Source: Prochloron sp. SulCav_FS08_3_32_3330 (lineage in GTDB: Bacteria; Cyanobacteriota; Cyanobacteriia; Cyanobacteriales; DYNF01). Taken from it: a stretch of 54,894 nt of DNA. The notes beneath the pieces were generated by a model that was not told the origin of the DNA, made no database searches, and saw only the letters and a list, made by a program, of their open reading frames with translations. The translations under genes and the position numbers were made by a program. The first letter of the stretch is position 1. Each line of letters begins with the position of its first letter. The stretch lies in the NCBI GenBank assembly GCA_020721205.1, contig DYNF01000009.1, positions 1-54,894 of the forward strand, written 5' to 3'. Shown piece by piece: positions 34,469 through 43,962 of the stretch.

Positions 34469-36136
34469 TTAAGAAGCTAAATTAAAGAAAATATTGGCAC
34501 GACGCACACCATTTTCACTCCCTTCACTACTCAGAGTTAATGACTCTAAATTCTTAAATAATGGACTTCCTGCTAAACGAATTATTTTTAATAATGGCAC
34601 TTTTTCAAATACCTCAGCACTGTTTTGCCAATCTATATAAAAATAACCATCATTTGGTAAAGGTAAAGCGGTGATCGCATCTTGAAATTTTTGACTATTT
34701 AATAAAGAATTTTCCTGTTGTCCTACTGCTTTTGATAATAACTCAATCGAATTAGAAAAAACTTCATAATTATCAATAGTTGTATGGACTCCTTTTACTT
34801 GAGCATCTAAACTAATTAAACGCTTATTTTTGCCTGTAGTTTCTAATTTTGTCCAAAGTTTCATCGTCCTATCAAAAAGAGGTAAATTCCCCACACTATA
34901 ACCTTCATTTTCTGCTAATTTATCTAAATGATCAATCGCAGTTTGAGTATTAAAATCAGCATTTTTTTCTGCAACAAAAATCCAATCTAATTGATGTTTA
35001 TTTGGGACAGTTGCTAACGCATATTCCCCCTTTATATAAGCAAAAATTTCTTCAGGTAAATTAATATTTAAAGACTTTTCTAAATTAGTAATCCCTTGAT
35101 TAAATAATAATTGTAAAGGAGAATCAGACTCCAGCCCCGTTTCAATCTGCTCCCAGAGGTGGTTTAAATCCACACCAGCCGCCGTTAAGACACTTTCAGA
35201 AGGAATGAGAGCTAAAGCCGTAACTGGAGCGTTTAAAGTGGGTTTTTGTTGGGCTTCCCCGGAGACTCCGATTAAGGCTGTTTGAGCTATCAATCCTTGG
35301 GGTTTAATTCCTAAACTAACGGTTAAAATTTGCTCAAGATCGGGTGTTTCGGGAATTGGTTGATGGGTGATCCAAGCAGAAATAGCGGGTAAATTGACCA
35401 CAGCTATACCAATACGGGGATCTTTAATTGTTACTAATGCTGATTGATAGGCGGGAGAATTTTTTAAGTTTAAATTAACAGCTTGAACATTATTAATAGC
35501 ATTTTTTAAGACATTAATATTATTAGCAAAAAGTACATAATTTCCTACTACCGCCCTCGCCATAAAACCTTGATTTTTGGAACTATTAAGGTTAATTTGA
35601 TTAATTAAATTAACTCCTTTATAGGTTTCAAATTCTAATTGAGATGTATCTGAAAGGGCTTTTTCAGAATAAGAAGATTGAAGAAAACTTTTAGCTAAAT
35701 CTGCATTTTTCGTAGTCACCGCTAATAAATATCCGGGTTGAAAACCATTTTCTTGATCTCGATCGAGATCAAGAGATGTAATGGCAAAAGTTATTTCTTC
35801 TCCCAACCAAGGCTTAATTTGTTGATTATAATTTAAGCCAGTTTTAGCGAGTAAACTATTTTTTAATTGGGTAAAATCCTGTTGAGTTTTTGCTCTTTTT
35901 CCTAAAGGATTTCCTAAGTTTAAAAAAGCTTCTAAACGATCAGGATTAGTTAATAAAGATACCATTAAAGGGGATTGTTGGGGGACAAAAATAGTAGCGG
36001 AGGGTGTAATATTTAAACCGCCACCTTTGAGGGTAAGGGGGCTATTTTTAATAATTTGAGAAATGCTTACTCCTGTAAGGGAAAGTACAATTATAGAAGC
36101 AAGAATAAGACTAAGAATAAAAGAGCGAAATTTCAT
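34469..36136 (-). CDS. DUF3352 protein, exported or membrane-anchored
   Basis: The 555-residue protein starts with a hydrophobic segment (FILSLILASIIVLSLTGV, residues 6-23) that could be an uncleaved signal anchor. The rest is an extracytoplasmic domain of DUF3352 type: ATIFVPQQSPLMVSLLTNPD, WLGEEITFAITSLD, ATVPNKHQLDWIFVAEK, LPNDGYFYIDWQ. The family is widespread in cyanobacteria and has no established function that I know of. It stands alone, bounded by palindromes on both sides. Confidence 0.85.
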   Translation of the reverse strand: MKFRSFILSLILASIIVLSLTGVSISQIIKNSPLTLKGGGLNITPSATIFVPQQSPLMVSLLTNPDRLEAFLNLGNPLGKRAKTQQDFTQLKNSLLAKTGLNYNQQIKPWLGEEITFAITSLDLDRDQENGFQPGYLLAVTTKNADLAKSFLQSSYSEKALSDTSQLEFETYKGVNLINQINLNSSKNQGFMARAVVGNYVLFANNINVLKNAINNVQAVNLNLKNSPAYQSALVTIKDPRIGIAVVNLPAISAWITHQPIPETPDLEQILTVSLGIKPQGLIAQTALIGVSGEAQQKPTLNAPVTALALIPSESVLTAAGVDLNHLWEQIETGLESDSPLQLLFNQGITNLEKSLNINLPEEIFAYIKGEYALATVPNKHQLDWIFVAEKNADFNTQTAIDHLDKLAENEGYSVGNLPLFDRTMKLWTKLETTGKNKRLISLDAQVKGVHTTIDNYEVFSNSIELLSKAVGQQENSLLNSQKFQDAITALPLPNDGYFYIDWQNSAEVFEKVPLLKIIRLAGSPLFKNLESLTLSSEGSENGVRRANIFFNLAS

Positions 36137-36178
36137 AAATTTTAATCAAATAATTATTATTGTAGAATATTTTTTGTT

Positions 36179-36314
36179 CAACAGATTAAAATCTGTTGCT
36201 ACATAAACAAAACCCGTCTTCAGGGGTTTTATGATTAAATATTAATTAATATTTAAAAACAAAACCTACGAAGGCAGGTTTTGTTTATGTAGCAACGGGT
36301 TTCAACCCGTTGCC
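36179..36314. repeat. Palindromic element, family 1, reaching into a coding region
   Basis: The element starts CAACAGATTAAAATCTGTTG and ends CAACGGGTTTCAACCCGTTGCC. Both terminal hairpins keep pairing although their bases differ. Its right end overlaps the 3' end of the 92-residue gene on the minus strand and supplies its stop codon. Confidence 0.9.
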
Positions 36315-36560
36315 TTTTTGACTTTCTAATTCAGTTAAATCAGTTTCTTTTGGTGGATTATTTACCGCCCAATTTAGAGATTCCTCTAATTTTATAGCAT
36401 TATTTTCTTGATATAACCACTGTTCATTATTAGGAATAAATTTACCAATTTTCACTACCCAAACCCCATATTCAGGATTTTCAATTAAAACGCTTTCCCC
36501 CGCAAACTCTTTCCCAAGGGAAATTTGTTCATTACTGCCAATTGTTTTTATTTGTGCCAT
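36285..36560 (-). CDS. Small antitoxin-like protein with repeat-derived C-terminus
   Basis: About 91 residues starting at ATG 36560 (MAQIKTIGSN); the earlier TTG is less likely. The body (GKEFAGESVLIENPEYGVWVVKIGKFIP, then AVNNPPKETDLTELES) resembles unannotated antitoxin-type proteins of cyanobacteria, in which a VWVIKxGxFIP phrase recurs. This is from memory, so the role is tentative. The last eight residues GNGLKPVAT and the stop are encoded by a family-1 repeat, so the natural C-terminus was replaced or extended. No toxin gene follows. Confidence 0.55.
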   Translation of the reverse strand: MAQIKTIGSNEQISLGKEFAGESVLIENPEYGVWVVKIGKFIPNNEQWLYQENNAIKLEESLNWAVNNPPKETDLTELESQKGNGLKPVAT

Positions 36561-36836
36561 AATCAATTAATAAATTAGGATCTTAAAATCTTAGTTTAGC
36601 ACAAAAATTTAAGCATAGATCATGATTTTAAATAAAGGATCCTGTTGACGAATTGACAAAAAATTTCTCAAATTTTAGTTCATAATAAAATGATTAAATT
36701 GACTCAAAATTTGCTAACTTTAAATAAAGACTATCTCTATTTACCTTTAATTTAATTAACTAGATTTCTCTAGTTATTGGTTATTAGTTGTTAGTTATTC
36801 CTCAAATTATAACTTTAAATTTTTGATTTTTAAATT

Positions 36837-37190
36837 ATGATGTATTCTCCTATTCCTAGTATTTCCGTTGAAGAATTGGCTCAATATTTAGCACAAAATA
36901 ATCAGGATCAGCCTTTACAATTAATAGATGTAAGAGAACCCTCTGAAATAACAAAGGCTTATATAAATGGATTTGAGGTCTTTCCTTTAAGCTATTTTGA
37001 ACAGTGGTCAAACTATATTATCACTGAGTATAACTCCCAAGTAGAAACTTTTGTTCTTTGTCATCACGGAATGCGATCGGCTCAAATGTGTCAATGGCTA
37101 CTAAATCAGGGTTTTACCAATGTTAAAAATATAGAAGGGGGAATTGATGCCTATTCTCGGCTAGTTGATTCGACGATTCCACGTTATTAA
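36837..37190 (+). CDS. Rhodanese-like domain protein
   Basis: A 117-residue single rhodanese domain. IDVREPSEI near residue 35 is the first signature and VLCHHGMRSAQMCQWLLNQGF is the active-site loop with the catalytic Cys in CHHGMRS. Such proteins transfer sulfane sulfur or serve as phosphatase-like or binding modules. Start is the first of two overlapping ATG codons (36837, 36840). It is followed by hrcA on the same strand 235 bp later. Confidence 0.9.
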   Translation: MMYSPIPSISVEELAQYLAQNNQDQPLQLIDVREPSEITKAYINGFEVFPLSYFEQWSNYIITEYNSQVETFVLCHHGMRSAQMCQWLLNQGFTNVKNIEGGIDAYSRLVDSTIPRY

Positions 37191-37425
37191 TATAAATGAG
37201 AAAGGAAGTTCTTGAATAAACATCCTTTCTAAGATAAACTTATATTTTTATTAACAATTTCTTGCTTTTTTTTAACAATTAAGATTTAATCTACTCAAAA
37301 CTTCCTAAAACAAATGCAATTTAATTAATCATAAATTTGGCTTATTTTATCTAAAAAAGTTCCCTTGAAACTAAATATTTTTTTTAACTGTTTTATCATT
37401 TTCAAAATAAGAATTTTTGCTAATC

Positions 37426-38517
37426 ATGTCTATAAAATCTCAACTAAGTGAACGTCATCAAAACATCTTAAAAGCCACTGTTCAACATTATATTGCTACG
37501 GCGGAACCTGTAGGTTCAAAAACCCTTGTTAATAAATATGATTTTACGGTTAGTTCGGCAACAATTCGCAATGTCATGGGAAATTTAGAAAAAGCGGGTT
37601 TTTTATATCAACCTTATACTTCCGCCGGACGTATTCCTTCCGATTCAGGTTATCGAATTTATGTAGATCAATTAATAACTCCCGATGAAAATATAGGTAA
37701 ACAAATTAAACAATCTTTAAATAATTATCTTGATCGAGATAGTTGGAATTTAGAAGATTTATTACAACGAGCAACTCAAATGTTGGCAACATTAAGCGGG
37801 TATATTGCTTTAATTACTATGCCCCAACCTTCTCAAAATATTTTAAAACATTTACAATTAGTTCAGGTTAATTCTGAACAAATTATGTTAATTTTAGTCA
37901 CAGATACTTATCAAACTCAATCTTTTTTAATAGATGCTAATTCTTTTTTAATTAACCAGCAAAAACAGCAAAAAAATGAAGCCATATTTGAAGAAGAATT
38001 ACAAATTTTCTCAAATTTTCTCAATCGAAAATTAAAAGGGAGATCTTTATTTGAATTATCCAATTTAAACTGGACTGAATTAGATCAAGAATTTAAGAAA
38101 TATGCTGACTTTTTGACAAAAATATTAAAAGAATTACAAAATTATGCTCAAATTTCTGCTAGTAAACAGATCTTAATTAAAGGAATTTCTGAATTATTAA
38201 AACAGCCGGAATTTTCCCAGTTAGATCAAGTACAAATGTTAATAAATTTATTAGAAGAAAAACAAGATAATCTTTTTCCTTTAATTTTTGAATTTCCTGA
38301 AATTAATCAACAGAAAAAAAATAAAGTTATGATTAGAATTGGCTCGGAAAATCCTTTACAATCAATGCAAATCTGTACTTTAATTTCTGCTACTTATCAA
38401 CAAGGAAATATTCCGATCGGTAGTGTGGGCATGATCGGACCGACTAGAATGTTATATTCTAATGCTATTTCCTTAGTCGAAACTGTCGCTAATTATCTTT
38501 CAGAAACCTTAAGTTAA
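37426..38517 (+). CDS. hrcA: Heat-shock repressor HrcA
   Basis: About 363 residues. The winged-helix N-terminus is present (LSERHQNILKATVQHYIATAEPVGSKTL, then VSSATIRNVMGNLEKAGFL and SAGRIPSDSGYRIYVD). The C-terminal GAF-like domain ends with IGSVGMIGPTRMLYSNAISLVE. HrcA represses groESL/dnaK-type genes by binding CIRCE. I chose ATG 37426 over the TTG at 37417. No CIRCE inverted repeat was found anywhere near dnaJ or hrcA itself, so its targets lie outside this window. Confidence 0.95.
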   Translation: MSIKSQLSERHQNILKATVQHYIATAEPVGSKTLVNKYDFTVSSATIRNVMGNLEKAGFLYQPYTSAGRIPSDSGYRIYVDQLITPDENIGKQIKQSLNNYLDRDSWNLEDLLQRATQMLATLSGYIALITMPQPSQNILKHLQLVQVNSEQIMLILVTDTYQTQSFLIDANSFLINQQKQQKNEAIFEEELQIFSNFLNRKLKGRSLFELSNLNWTELDQEFKKYADFLTKILKELQNYAQISASKQILIKGISELLKQPEFSQLDQVQMLINLLEEKQDNLFPLIFEFPEINQQKKNKVMIRIGSENPLQSMQICTLISATYQQGNIPIGSVGMIGPTRMLYSNAISLVETVANYLSETLS

Positions 38518-38538
38518 TTATTTGTTATTTGTTATTTG

Positions 38539-39174
38539 TTATTCGGACTTACATTCATAATCCCCCTTAAATATTTGTTGTGTAGTTAAATTTAATTCAG
38601 GAAAAATTATTGATTTTATGATTTGATTTCCTTGAAATTTAGTGCCATAATATTCATTATTTTCTAAATTATAAATAGTTAAAGTCGGTTGTTTTGGATA
38701 ACCAATAAATTTACGTCCTCCTAAGCCCAAATAATCCACAATCCAATATTCTTTAATTGCTAATGTCTCATAAACATCTAATTTTAAAGCATAATCATCA
38801 CTCCAATTACTACTAACTATTTCTATAATTAATTTAATCGTATTTCCTAACATTAGGGTGGATTGTTTTTCCCAATTTGGCTCATTTTTAAGTAAGTTTT
38901 TATCTAAAACAATGCCATCCGGCTCATAACCGGAAAATTGATCTCCTTTGATCACACATTCTTTTGGTATAAAATAAGGTAAGTTTAAGCGTCTTATTTC
39001 TAAGCTTAATTCTGTGATTAAAAACCCCGCTATTTTTGAATGTTGACCTTTAGGTTTTGGCATCTCAATAATTGCTCCATTATGTAATTCATAATGATAT
39101 TCTGTTGATTCAGGATACCAATTAATAAATTCTTCAAAGTCAAGATAATTATTTTTTAAGATTGCTTGAATCAT
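38539..39174 (-). CDS. Uma2-family protein
   Basis: 211 residues. Motifs: YELHNGAIIEMPKPKGQHSKIAGFL, GYEPDGIVLDKNLL with the acidic residue, TIKLIIEIVSSNWSDDYALKLDVYETLAIKEYWIVDY (Glu in EIVSSNW and a conserved helix). Family prediction is a PD-(D/E)xK nuclease fold of unknown role. It is convergent to hrcA with only 21 bp between the stops. Confidence 0.87.
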   Translation of the reverse strand: MIQAILKNNYLDFEEFINWYPESTEYHYELHNGAIIEMPKPKGQHSKIAGFLITELSLEIRRLNLPYFIPKECVIKGDQFSGYEPDGIVLDKNLLKNEPNWEKQSTLMLGNTIKLIIEIVSSNWSDDYALKLDVYETLAIKEYWIVDYLGLGGRKFIGYPKQPTLTIYNLENNEYYGTKFQGNQIIKSIIFPELNLTTQQIFKGDYECKSE

Positions 39175-39222
39175 GATTTTATCATTAGCTCTTTATTCTT
39201 AATTATTAATTATTAATATTAA

Positions 39223-39516
39223 TTACAATCTTGTAGACACCGATCTTAAAACATCAGGAATTTGAGAATCAGGATCAAACTCTAAAATTGTTTCTGAAAA
39301 TTTTAAATAACCTGAATTAGTAAAAGATACTAAAATTCTTGATAAAGCCACCCAGACAACTTCATCAAATTCCCAATCGCAACCTTTTTTTGCAAAACAA
39401 CTAATAGATTTTAACGCCCAAAAATAGGTATTTCGCACAATGGATCCTCCTTTTTTATAGGGAGGAACATCGTCATTTTTAACACATAAAATGTTATCTT
39501 TAAAATATACTTTCAT
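39223..39516 (-). CDS. Hypothetical 97-residue protein
   Basis: A small protein with three cysteines (NILCVKNDD, SISCFAKKGCDWEF) and no signal peptide or membrane helix. The frame is clean and lies between a Uma2 gene and a membrane protein gene. Family not recognised; it could be coupled to the Uma2 gene, which begins 48 bp downstream on the same strand. Confidence 0.45.
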   Translation of the reverse strand: MKVYFKDNILCVKNDDVPPYKKGGSIVRNTYFWALKSISCFAKKGCDWEFDEVVWVALSRILVSFTNSGYLKFSETILEFDPDSQIPDVLRSVSTRL

Positions 39517-39553
39517 TATAATAATTAACGATTAATTGTAATTAACAACCCAA

Positions 39554-40195
39554 ATGATTAACAAAATTAGCTTAAGTTTACTTTGGATCACTTTTGTGAT
39601 ATACGCTTTTATTTTCGCTCCTCCCAATAATCCTAATACTTTAGATTTAATTAAAAATTTATCTACAGGATCATTCACAGGAATTAATCCTTATGTTATC
39701 ACATTATTTAACTTAATGGGCATTTTACCCATGATGTATAGTGCTTTTTTAATAATTGATAGTAAAGGACAAAAAATTCCGGTTTGGTTATTTTTAATTG
39801 GCTCATTTTTCTTCGGGGCTTTTGCCTTAATTCCTTATTTAATTTTAAGAGAAAATAATCCTACTTTTAGCACTGAAAAAAATTGGTTAATTAAATTAGT
39901 AGATTCTCGAATTTTAGGATTAATTTTAACTATTATCACCCTTATTTTAATTATATTTGGTATTAGTCAAGGTGACTGGAAAGATTTTATTTTACAATGG
40001 CAAAATAGCCGTTTTATTAATGTTATGACTATAGATTTTTGTCTATTATCGTTATTATTTCCCTTTTTATTAAAAGATGATCTAACAAAAAGAGGAATTA
40101 ATAATAATAAATTATTTTGGATTATTTCATTTATTCCCTTATTTGGTACATTAATTTATTTATGTTTCCGTCCTTCTTTACCTGAAAAAAAATAA
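39554..40195 (+). CDS. DUF2834-like membrane protein
   Basis: The 213-residue protein has about six hydrophobic helices (SLSLLWITFVIYAFIFAPP; VWLFLIGSFFFGAFALIPYLILR; ILGLILTIITLILIIFGIS; LFWIISFIPLFGTLIYLCF). The FAPPNNP and PYLILRE phrases recall cyanobacterial DUF2834 proteins. Function unknown. Stop is 5 bp from that of the next, convergent gene. Confidence 0.7.
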   Translation: MINKISLSLLWITFVIYAFIFAPPNNPNTLDLIKNLSTGSFTGINPYVITLFNLMGILPMMYSAFLIIDSKGQKIPVWLFLIGSFFFGAFALIPYLILRENNPTFSTEKNWLIKLVDSRILGLILTIITLILIIFGISQGDWKDFILQWQNSRFINVMTIDFCLLSLLFPFLLKDDLTKRGINNNKLFWIISFIPLFGTLIYLCFRPSLPEKK

Positions 40196-40199
40196 AATT

Positions 40200-40955
40200 T
40201 TAAGTATGTTTAAGAAAAATTCTTAAACTATTTAATAAATTTAAAGATTCTGTTTCATTCTTAGAAGAATATAATACAATACATTGAGATAAATTAATCA
40301 AATTTTTAGTATTTAAAACTAAAGTAACTACATAATATTTACTCCCATCAATACTAGAAACAAATTTATGTTCAAATTTTTTTATATCCTTAAAAGGACT
40401 TTCAAATATGTTAGTAAAACCTAAGTTTTTATAAATATAAGTAAATCTTTTTATATCTTTTTTAAAAACAAGAGTTTCCCCCTCATTTTTAAACATTTGG
40501 AAACCAGCTATGCCAAAACCTGTTAAAATTATAATTAAAACAATTTGAGTAAAAATATCCCCATATTTAATAATTAATTGATTATTGCTATTGGGATTAT
40601 TCATCCAATTAGATAATCTAGTTTGATGCTCTTTATAAGGAGACCAAATTATCTTTTTATTACCGGAAACAATTATCACTTGTTTTTGTTCAAATTTAAC
40701 TTCATCAATGGAATTAATGTAAATATTTTCTAATTTATAGAAACCCATTAATTTAGTTTTTATTAATTGACAAGAAAATTGAGTTTCTGTTATTTTTTCA
40801 CATTTTAATTGATTAACTCCTGATTTATAAACAGAAATTAAACCTAAAAATAAAGAAAATAAAAGAACAAATAACCCAATTTTCTGATTTTTCTTAACTT
40901 CTTCAATCGGTGTTTTTAAAACAAGTTCTTGATCTGTTTGATTAACAATTTCCAT
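40200..40955 (-). CDS. Hypothetical protein with two membrane helices
   Basis: 251 residues with hydrophobic segments near 27-45 (IGLFVLLFSLFLGLISVY) and 132-153 (FTQIVLIIILTGFGIAGFQMF). The segment between them holds two Cys (LKCEKITETQFSCQL). The C-terminal half is beta-rich and cytosolic by appearance. I recognise no family. The arrangement resembles small membrane-anchored beta-sandwich proteins. Confidence 0.6.
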   Translation of the reverse strand: MEIVNQTDQELVLKTPIEEVKKNQKIGLFVLLFSLFLGLISVYKSGVNQLKCEKITETQFSCQLIKTKLMGFYKLENIYINSIDEVKFEQKQVIIVSGNKKIIWSPYKEHQTRLSNWMNNPNSNNQLIIKYGDIFTQIVLIIILTGFGIAGFQMFKNEGETLVFKKDIKRFTYIYKNLGFTNIFESPFKDIKKFEHKFVSSIDGSKYYVVTLVLNTKNLINLSQCIVLYSSKNETESLNLLNSLRIFLKHT

Positions 40956-40980
40956 AAATAAATTTAGTTATTTGTTATTT

Positions 40981-41216
40981 GTAGGGGCATGACAAGATAA
41001 GACTTATTTATAATCTAATAATCTTATGATGTCATGCCCTTACAAGATAAGACTTATTTATAATCTAATAATCTCATGATGTCATGCCCCTACAAGATAA
41101 GACTTATTTATAATCTAATAATCTTATGATGTCATGCCCCTACAAGATAAGACTTATTTATAATCTAATAATCTCATGATGTCATGCCCCTACAAGATAA
41201 GACTTATTTATAATCT
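40981..41216. repeat. 50-bp tandem repeat with palindromic joints, 4.5 copies
   Basis: Units begin at 40991, 41041, 41091 and 41141, with a partial fifth at 41191-41216. Each reads (T)ACAAGATAAGACTTATTTATAATC-TAATAATCT(T/C)ATGATGTCATGCCCC. The junction GTCATGCCCCTAC is inverted by GTAGGGGCATGAC at the left boundary (40981-40993), so the array can form large hairpins. T/C alternates at one position in successive units. It ends 1-2 bases from the ugd stop codon. No spacers differ, so it is not CRISPR. Confidence 0.95.
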
Positions 41217-41217
41217 G

Positions 41218-42582
41218 TTAATGTCCAATTCCTACATAATTAAAACCTGCTAATTTTAATAACTTTTTATCCAGAAAATTACGACCATCAACTATAATAT
41301 TGTTGTTCATTTTTTCTAACATTTTTTGATAATCTAACTTTAAAAATTCCTGCCATTCTGTTACTAAAACTAAAGCATCACAACTATCTGCTAACATCAT
41401 AATATTTGTTTCTATGATTACATCAGATAAACCGTGACTAATACCTGTTTGAGAAACTATTGGATCATAAGCTTTAACTTTTGCGCCTAAACGAGTTAAT
41501 TCTTTAATAATATCGAGGGAGGGAGCATCTCTCATATCATCAGTATCAGGTTTAAAAGTTAAACCTAATAAACCGATAATTTTTCCTTTTAAAATTTTTA
41601 ATTTATTTTGCAATTTTTCAATCACAATTAACCTTTGATGTTGATTTAATTTTACCACAGATTTTAATAAATCTACTTCATAATTATAATCATCAGCAAT
41701 ATGAATTAAAGCGGAAACATCCTTCGGAAAACAGGAGCCTCCCCAACCGATTCCTGCTTGTAAAAATTTCGTCCCAATGCGAGAATCTAAACCAATTCCT
41801 TGCGCCACTTGGGTTACATCTGCTCCTACTTTATCACAAATATTTGCTATTTCATTAATAAAACTAATTTTAGTAGCTAAAAATGAATTAGCCGCATATT
41901 TAATCATTTCTGCTGAGGTTAAATCTGTAACAACAACGGGAATAGAATCACCATTTTTTTCTTCAGCAAACTGTCTTAAAATAATCGGTTCATAGAGTTT
42001 TTTCATTAAATTTATTGCCTGATTACTTTCACTTCCTAATACAATGCGATCGGGATTAAAAGTATCATAAATAGCCGAACCTTCCCTTAAAAATTCAGGA
42101 TTACTAACCACATCAAAATCAACTTCAATTTTTTGATTATTTCCTAATAGTTTTTCCCTCTCTTTTACCCCATCTAAAACAATCATTTTAACCCAATCTC
42201 CTGAACCAATAGGCACAGTAGATTTATTAACAATAACTTTATAACCTTGGTTTAAATTTTCACCGATACCTTTAGCAACTGCTTCCACATAACGAGTATC
42301 ACTTTCACCATTAGGTAAAGCCGGAGTTCCCACTGCAATAAAAAGGATTTCACCATGTTCAACTCCTAATTTTAAATCGCTAGAAAATAGCAGATTTTTA
42401 TTAGTAATACAAGATTGCATTAACTCAGATAAACCCGGCTCATAAATAGGAGATTGACCAGATTTCATCAGTTTAATTTTTTCCTCATTATTATCAATAC
42501 AAATCACATTGTGACCGATATTTGCTAAACAAACTCCGGTCACTAAACCCACATATCCTGTACCAATTACACAAACTTTCAT
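41218..42582 (-). CDS. ugd: UDP-glucose 6-dehydrogenase
   Basis: The 454-residue NAD-dependent enzyme oxidises UDP-glucose to UDP-glucuronate. NAD motif GTGYVGLVTGVCLANIGH at the start; SGQSPIYEPGLSELM; STVPIGSGD; NPEFLREGSAIYDTF; catalytic Cys in GWGGSCFPKDVSAL; LTFKPDTDDMRDAPS. The next gene upstream (uxs) would decarboxylate its product to UDP-xylose, so the two form a UDP-pentose pathway for polysaccharide. Gap to uxs is 100 bp with a degenerate family-2 repeat. Confidence 0.96.
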   Translation of the reverse strand: MKVCVIGTGYVGLVTGVCLANIGHNVICIDNNEEKIKLMKSGQSPIYEPGLSELMQSCITNKNLLFSSDLKLGVEHGEILFIAVGTPALPNGESDTRYVEAVAKGIGENLNQGYKVIVNKSTVPIGSGDWVKMIVLDGVKEREKLLGNNQKIEVDFDVVSNPEFLREGSAIYDTFNPDRIVLGSESNQAINLMKKLYEPIILRQFAEEKNGDSIPVVVTDLTSAEMIKYAANSFLATKISFINEIANICDKVGADVTQVAQGIGLDSRIGTKFLQAGIGWGGSCFPKDVSALIHIADDYNYEVDLLKSVVKLNQHQRLIVIEKLQNKLKILKGKIIGLLGLTFKPDTDDMRDAPSLDIIKELTRLGAKVKAYDPIVSQTGISHGLSDVIIETNIMMLADSCDALVLVTEWQEFLKLDYQKMLEKMNNNIIVDGRNFLDKKLLKLAGFNYVGIGH

Positions 42583-42618
42583 TATGATTAAATATCCTTA
42601 TTTTTTGATTTATTTTAA

Positions 42619-42681
42619 GGTTCGTTGTTGGGCTTTAGCCCTTTAAATAATTTAATTGTGGTGCTTTAGCCCTTTAACAAA
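42619..42681. repeat. Degenerate family-2 repeat
   Basis: GGTTCGTTGTTGGGCTTTAGCCCTTTAA followed by GGTGCTTTAGCCCTTTAA: two half-units in the same direction between uxs and ugd. Confidence 0.7.
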
Positions 42682-42682
42682 C

Positions 42683-43618
42683 TTAATTATTATTAATGAT
42701 TCTATCACGAAAATCATCAATTGTTAATTTCAAACCTTCTTGTAAATTAATTGTTGGTTGCCAACCTAAATATTTAATCGCTTTAGTAATATCTGGTTGA
42801 CGTTGTTTAGGGTCATCTTCGGGTAAAGATTGATAAATTAATTTCGCATTAGGATTAATCATATTTTGAATAGTTTGAGCTAATTCTAAGATTGTATATT
42901 CTCCCGGATTACCTAAATTAATTGGACCAATATAATCATTATTCATTAATCTGATTAAACCTTCAACTAAGTCAGAAACATAACAGAAACTACGCGTTTG
43001 TAAGCCATCTCCATAAATAGTTATGGGCTTATTTCTTAAAGCTTGACTAATAAAATTACTCACAACTCTACCATCATTTTCTAACATCCTTGTGCCATAA
43101 CTATTAAAGATCCGAGCTACTCTAATATCTACATTATTTTGACGATAATAGTCAAAAGCTAGAGTTTCAGCAACCCTTTTACCTTCGTCGTAGCAGGATC
43201 TAATCCCGTTACAATTAACATTTCCTCTGTATTCTTCCGGCTGAGGATGTACATCAGGATCTCCATAAACTTCCGAAGTTGATGCTAATAAAAACCTCGC
43301 TTTTACTCTTTTTGCTAATCCTAACATATATAAAGTTCCCATCACATTTGTTTTAATCGTTTTGACAGGATTAGCTTGATAATGTACGGGAGAAGCTGGA
43401 CAAGCTAAATGATAAATTTGATCAACTTCTAAACGAATTTCCTCCGTAATATCATGACGAATTAATTCAAAATAAGGGTGATTTAACCATTTTAAAATAT
43501 TACGTTTAGTACCCGTATAAAAGTTATCTAAACATAATACTTCGTGACCTTGTTCCATTAAACGATCTATCAAATGGGAACCGATAAAACCCGCTCCACC
43601 TGTTACTAAAATTTTCAT
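42683..43618 (-). CDS. uxs: UDP-glucuronate decarboxylase (UDP-xylose synthase)
   Basis: The 311-residue short-chain dehydrogenase/epimerase-type enzyme has [50 protein letters not shown] and SCYDEGKR, which carries the YxxxK catalytic pair. [19 protein letters not shown] and [14 protein letters not shown] are typical of UXS. UDP-glucuronate from Ugd would be the substrate and UDP-xylose the product. It lies directly upstream of ugd on the same strand. Confidence 0.93.
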   Translation of the reverse strand: MKILVTGGAGFIGSHLIDRLMEQGHEVLCLDNFYTGTKRNILKWLNHPYFELIRHDITEEIRLEVDQIYHLACPASPVHYQANPVKTIKTNVMGTLYMLGLAKRVKARFLLASTSEVYGDPDVHPQPEEYRGNVNCNGIRSCYDEGKRVAETLAFDYYRQNNVDIRVARIFNSYGTRMLENDGRVVSNFISQALRNKPITIYGDGLQTRSFCYVSDLVEGLIRLMNNDYIGPINLGNPGEYTILELAQTIQNMINPNAKLIYQSLPEDDPKQRQPDITKAIKYLGWQPTINLQEGLKLTIDDFRDRIINNN

Positions 43619-43962
43619 TTTCTTTAATCTTTTAAAAATCTTTTCTTATTATAACATTAGAGAACATAATTGATTAAATAAGTAGATAGTCATAATTATT
43701 GTCCTATACAAAAAAGTTCGTAGTTGGGCTTTAGCCCTCTCCTTGTAGGGCTGAAGCCCAACTACGAACTTTTTTGTTACTTTATTTATGACTACTTACT
43801 TATGTTCTTTGTCATTTTTTGTAACAAATTTAATATTTATAATTTTTGTATGGTACAAACAAGATAAGTTTTTTTTCCAACGGGTTAAAACCCGTTGCTA
43901 CATAAACAAAACCAGCTAAGAGCAGGTTAAATGTTTTAAATATTAACTAATATTAAAAAATA
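43619..43962. other. Divergent gap made largely of repeats
   Basis: The gap holds a family-2 hairpin at 43711-43775 (AAAAAGTTCGTAGTTGGGC / GCCCAACTACGAACTTTTT) and half of a family-1 element at 43877-43961. The AT-rich core of the latter (AAATATTAACTAATATTAAA) runs to within a base of the comEC ATG, so the comEC translation start region derives from the repeat. Confidence 0.8.

Noticed and set aside
40981-41216. CRISPR array
   Set aside because: The repeats are directly joined with no unique spacers and the unit is 50 bp throughout; no cas genes nearby.
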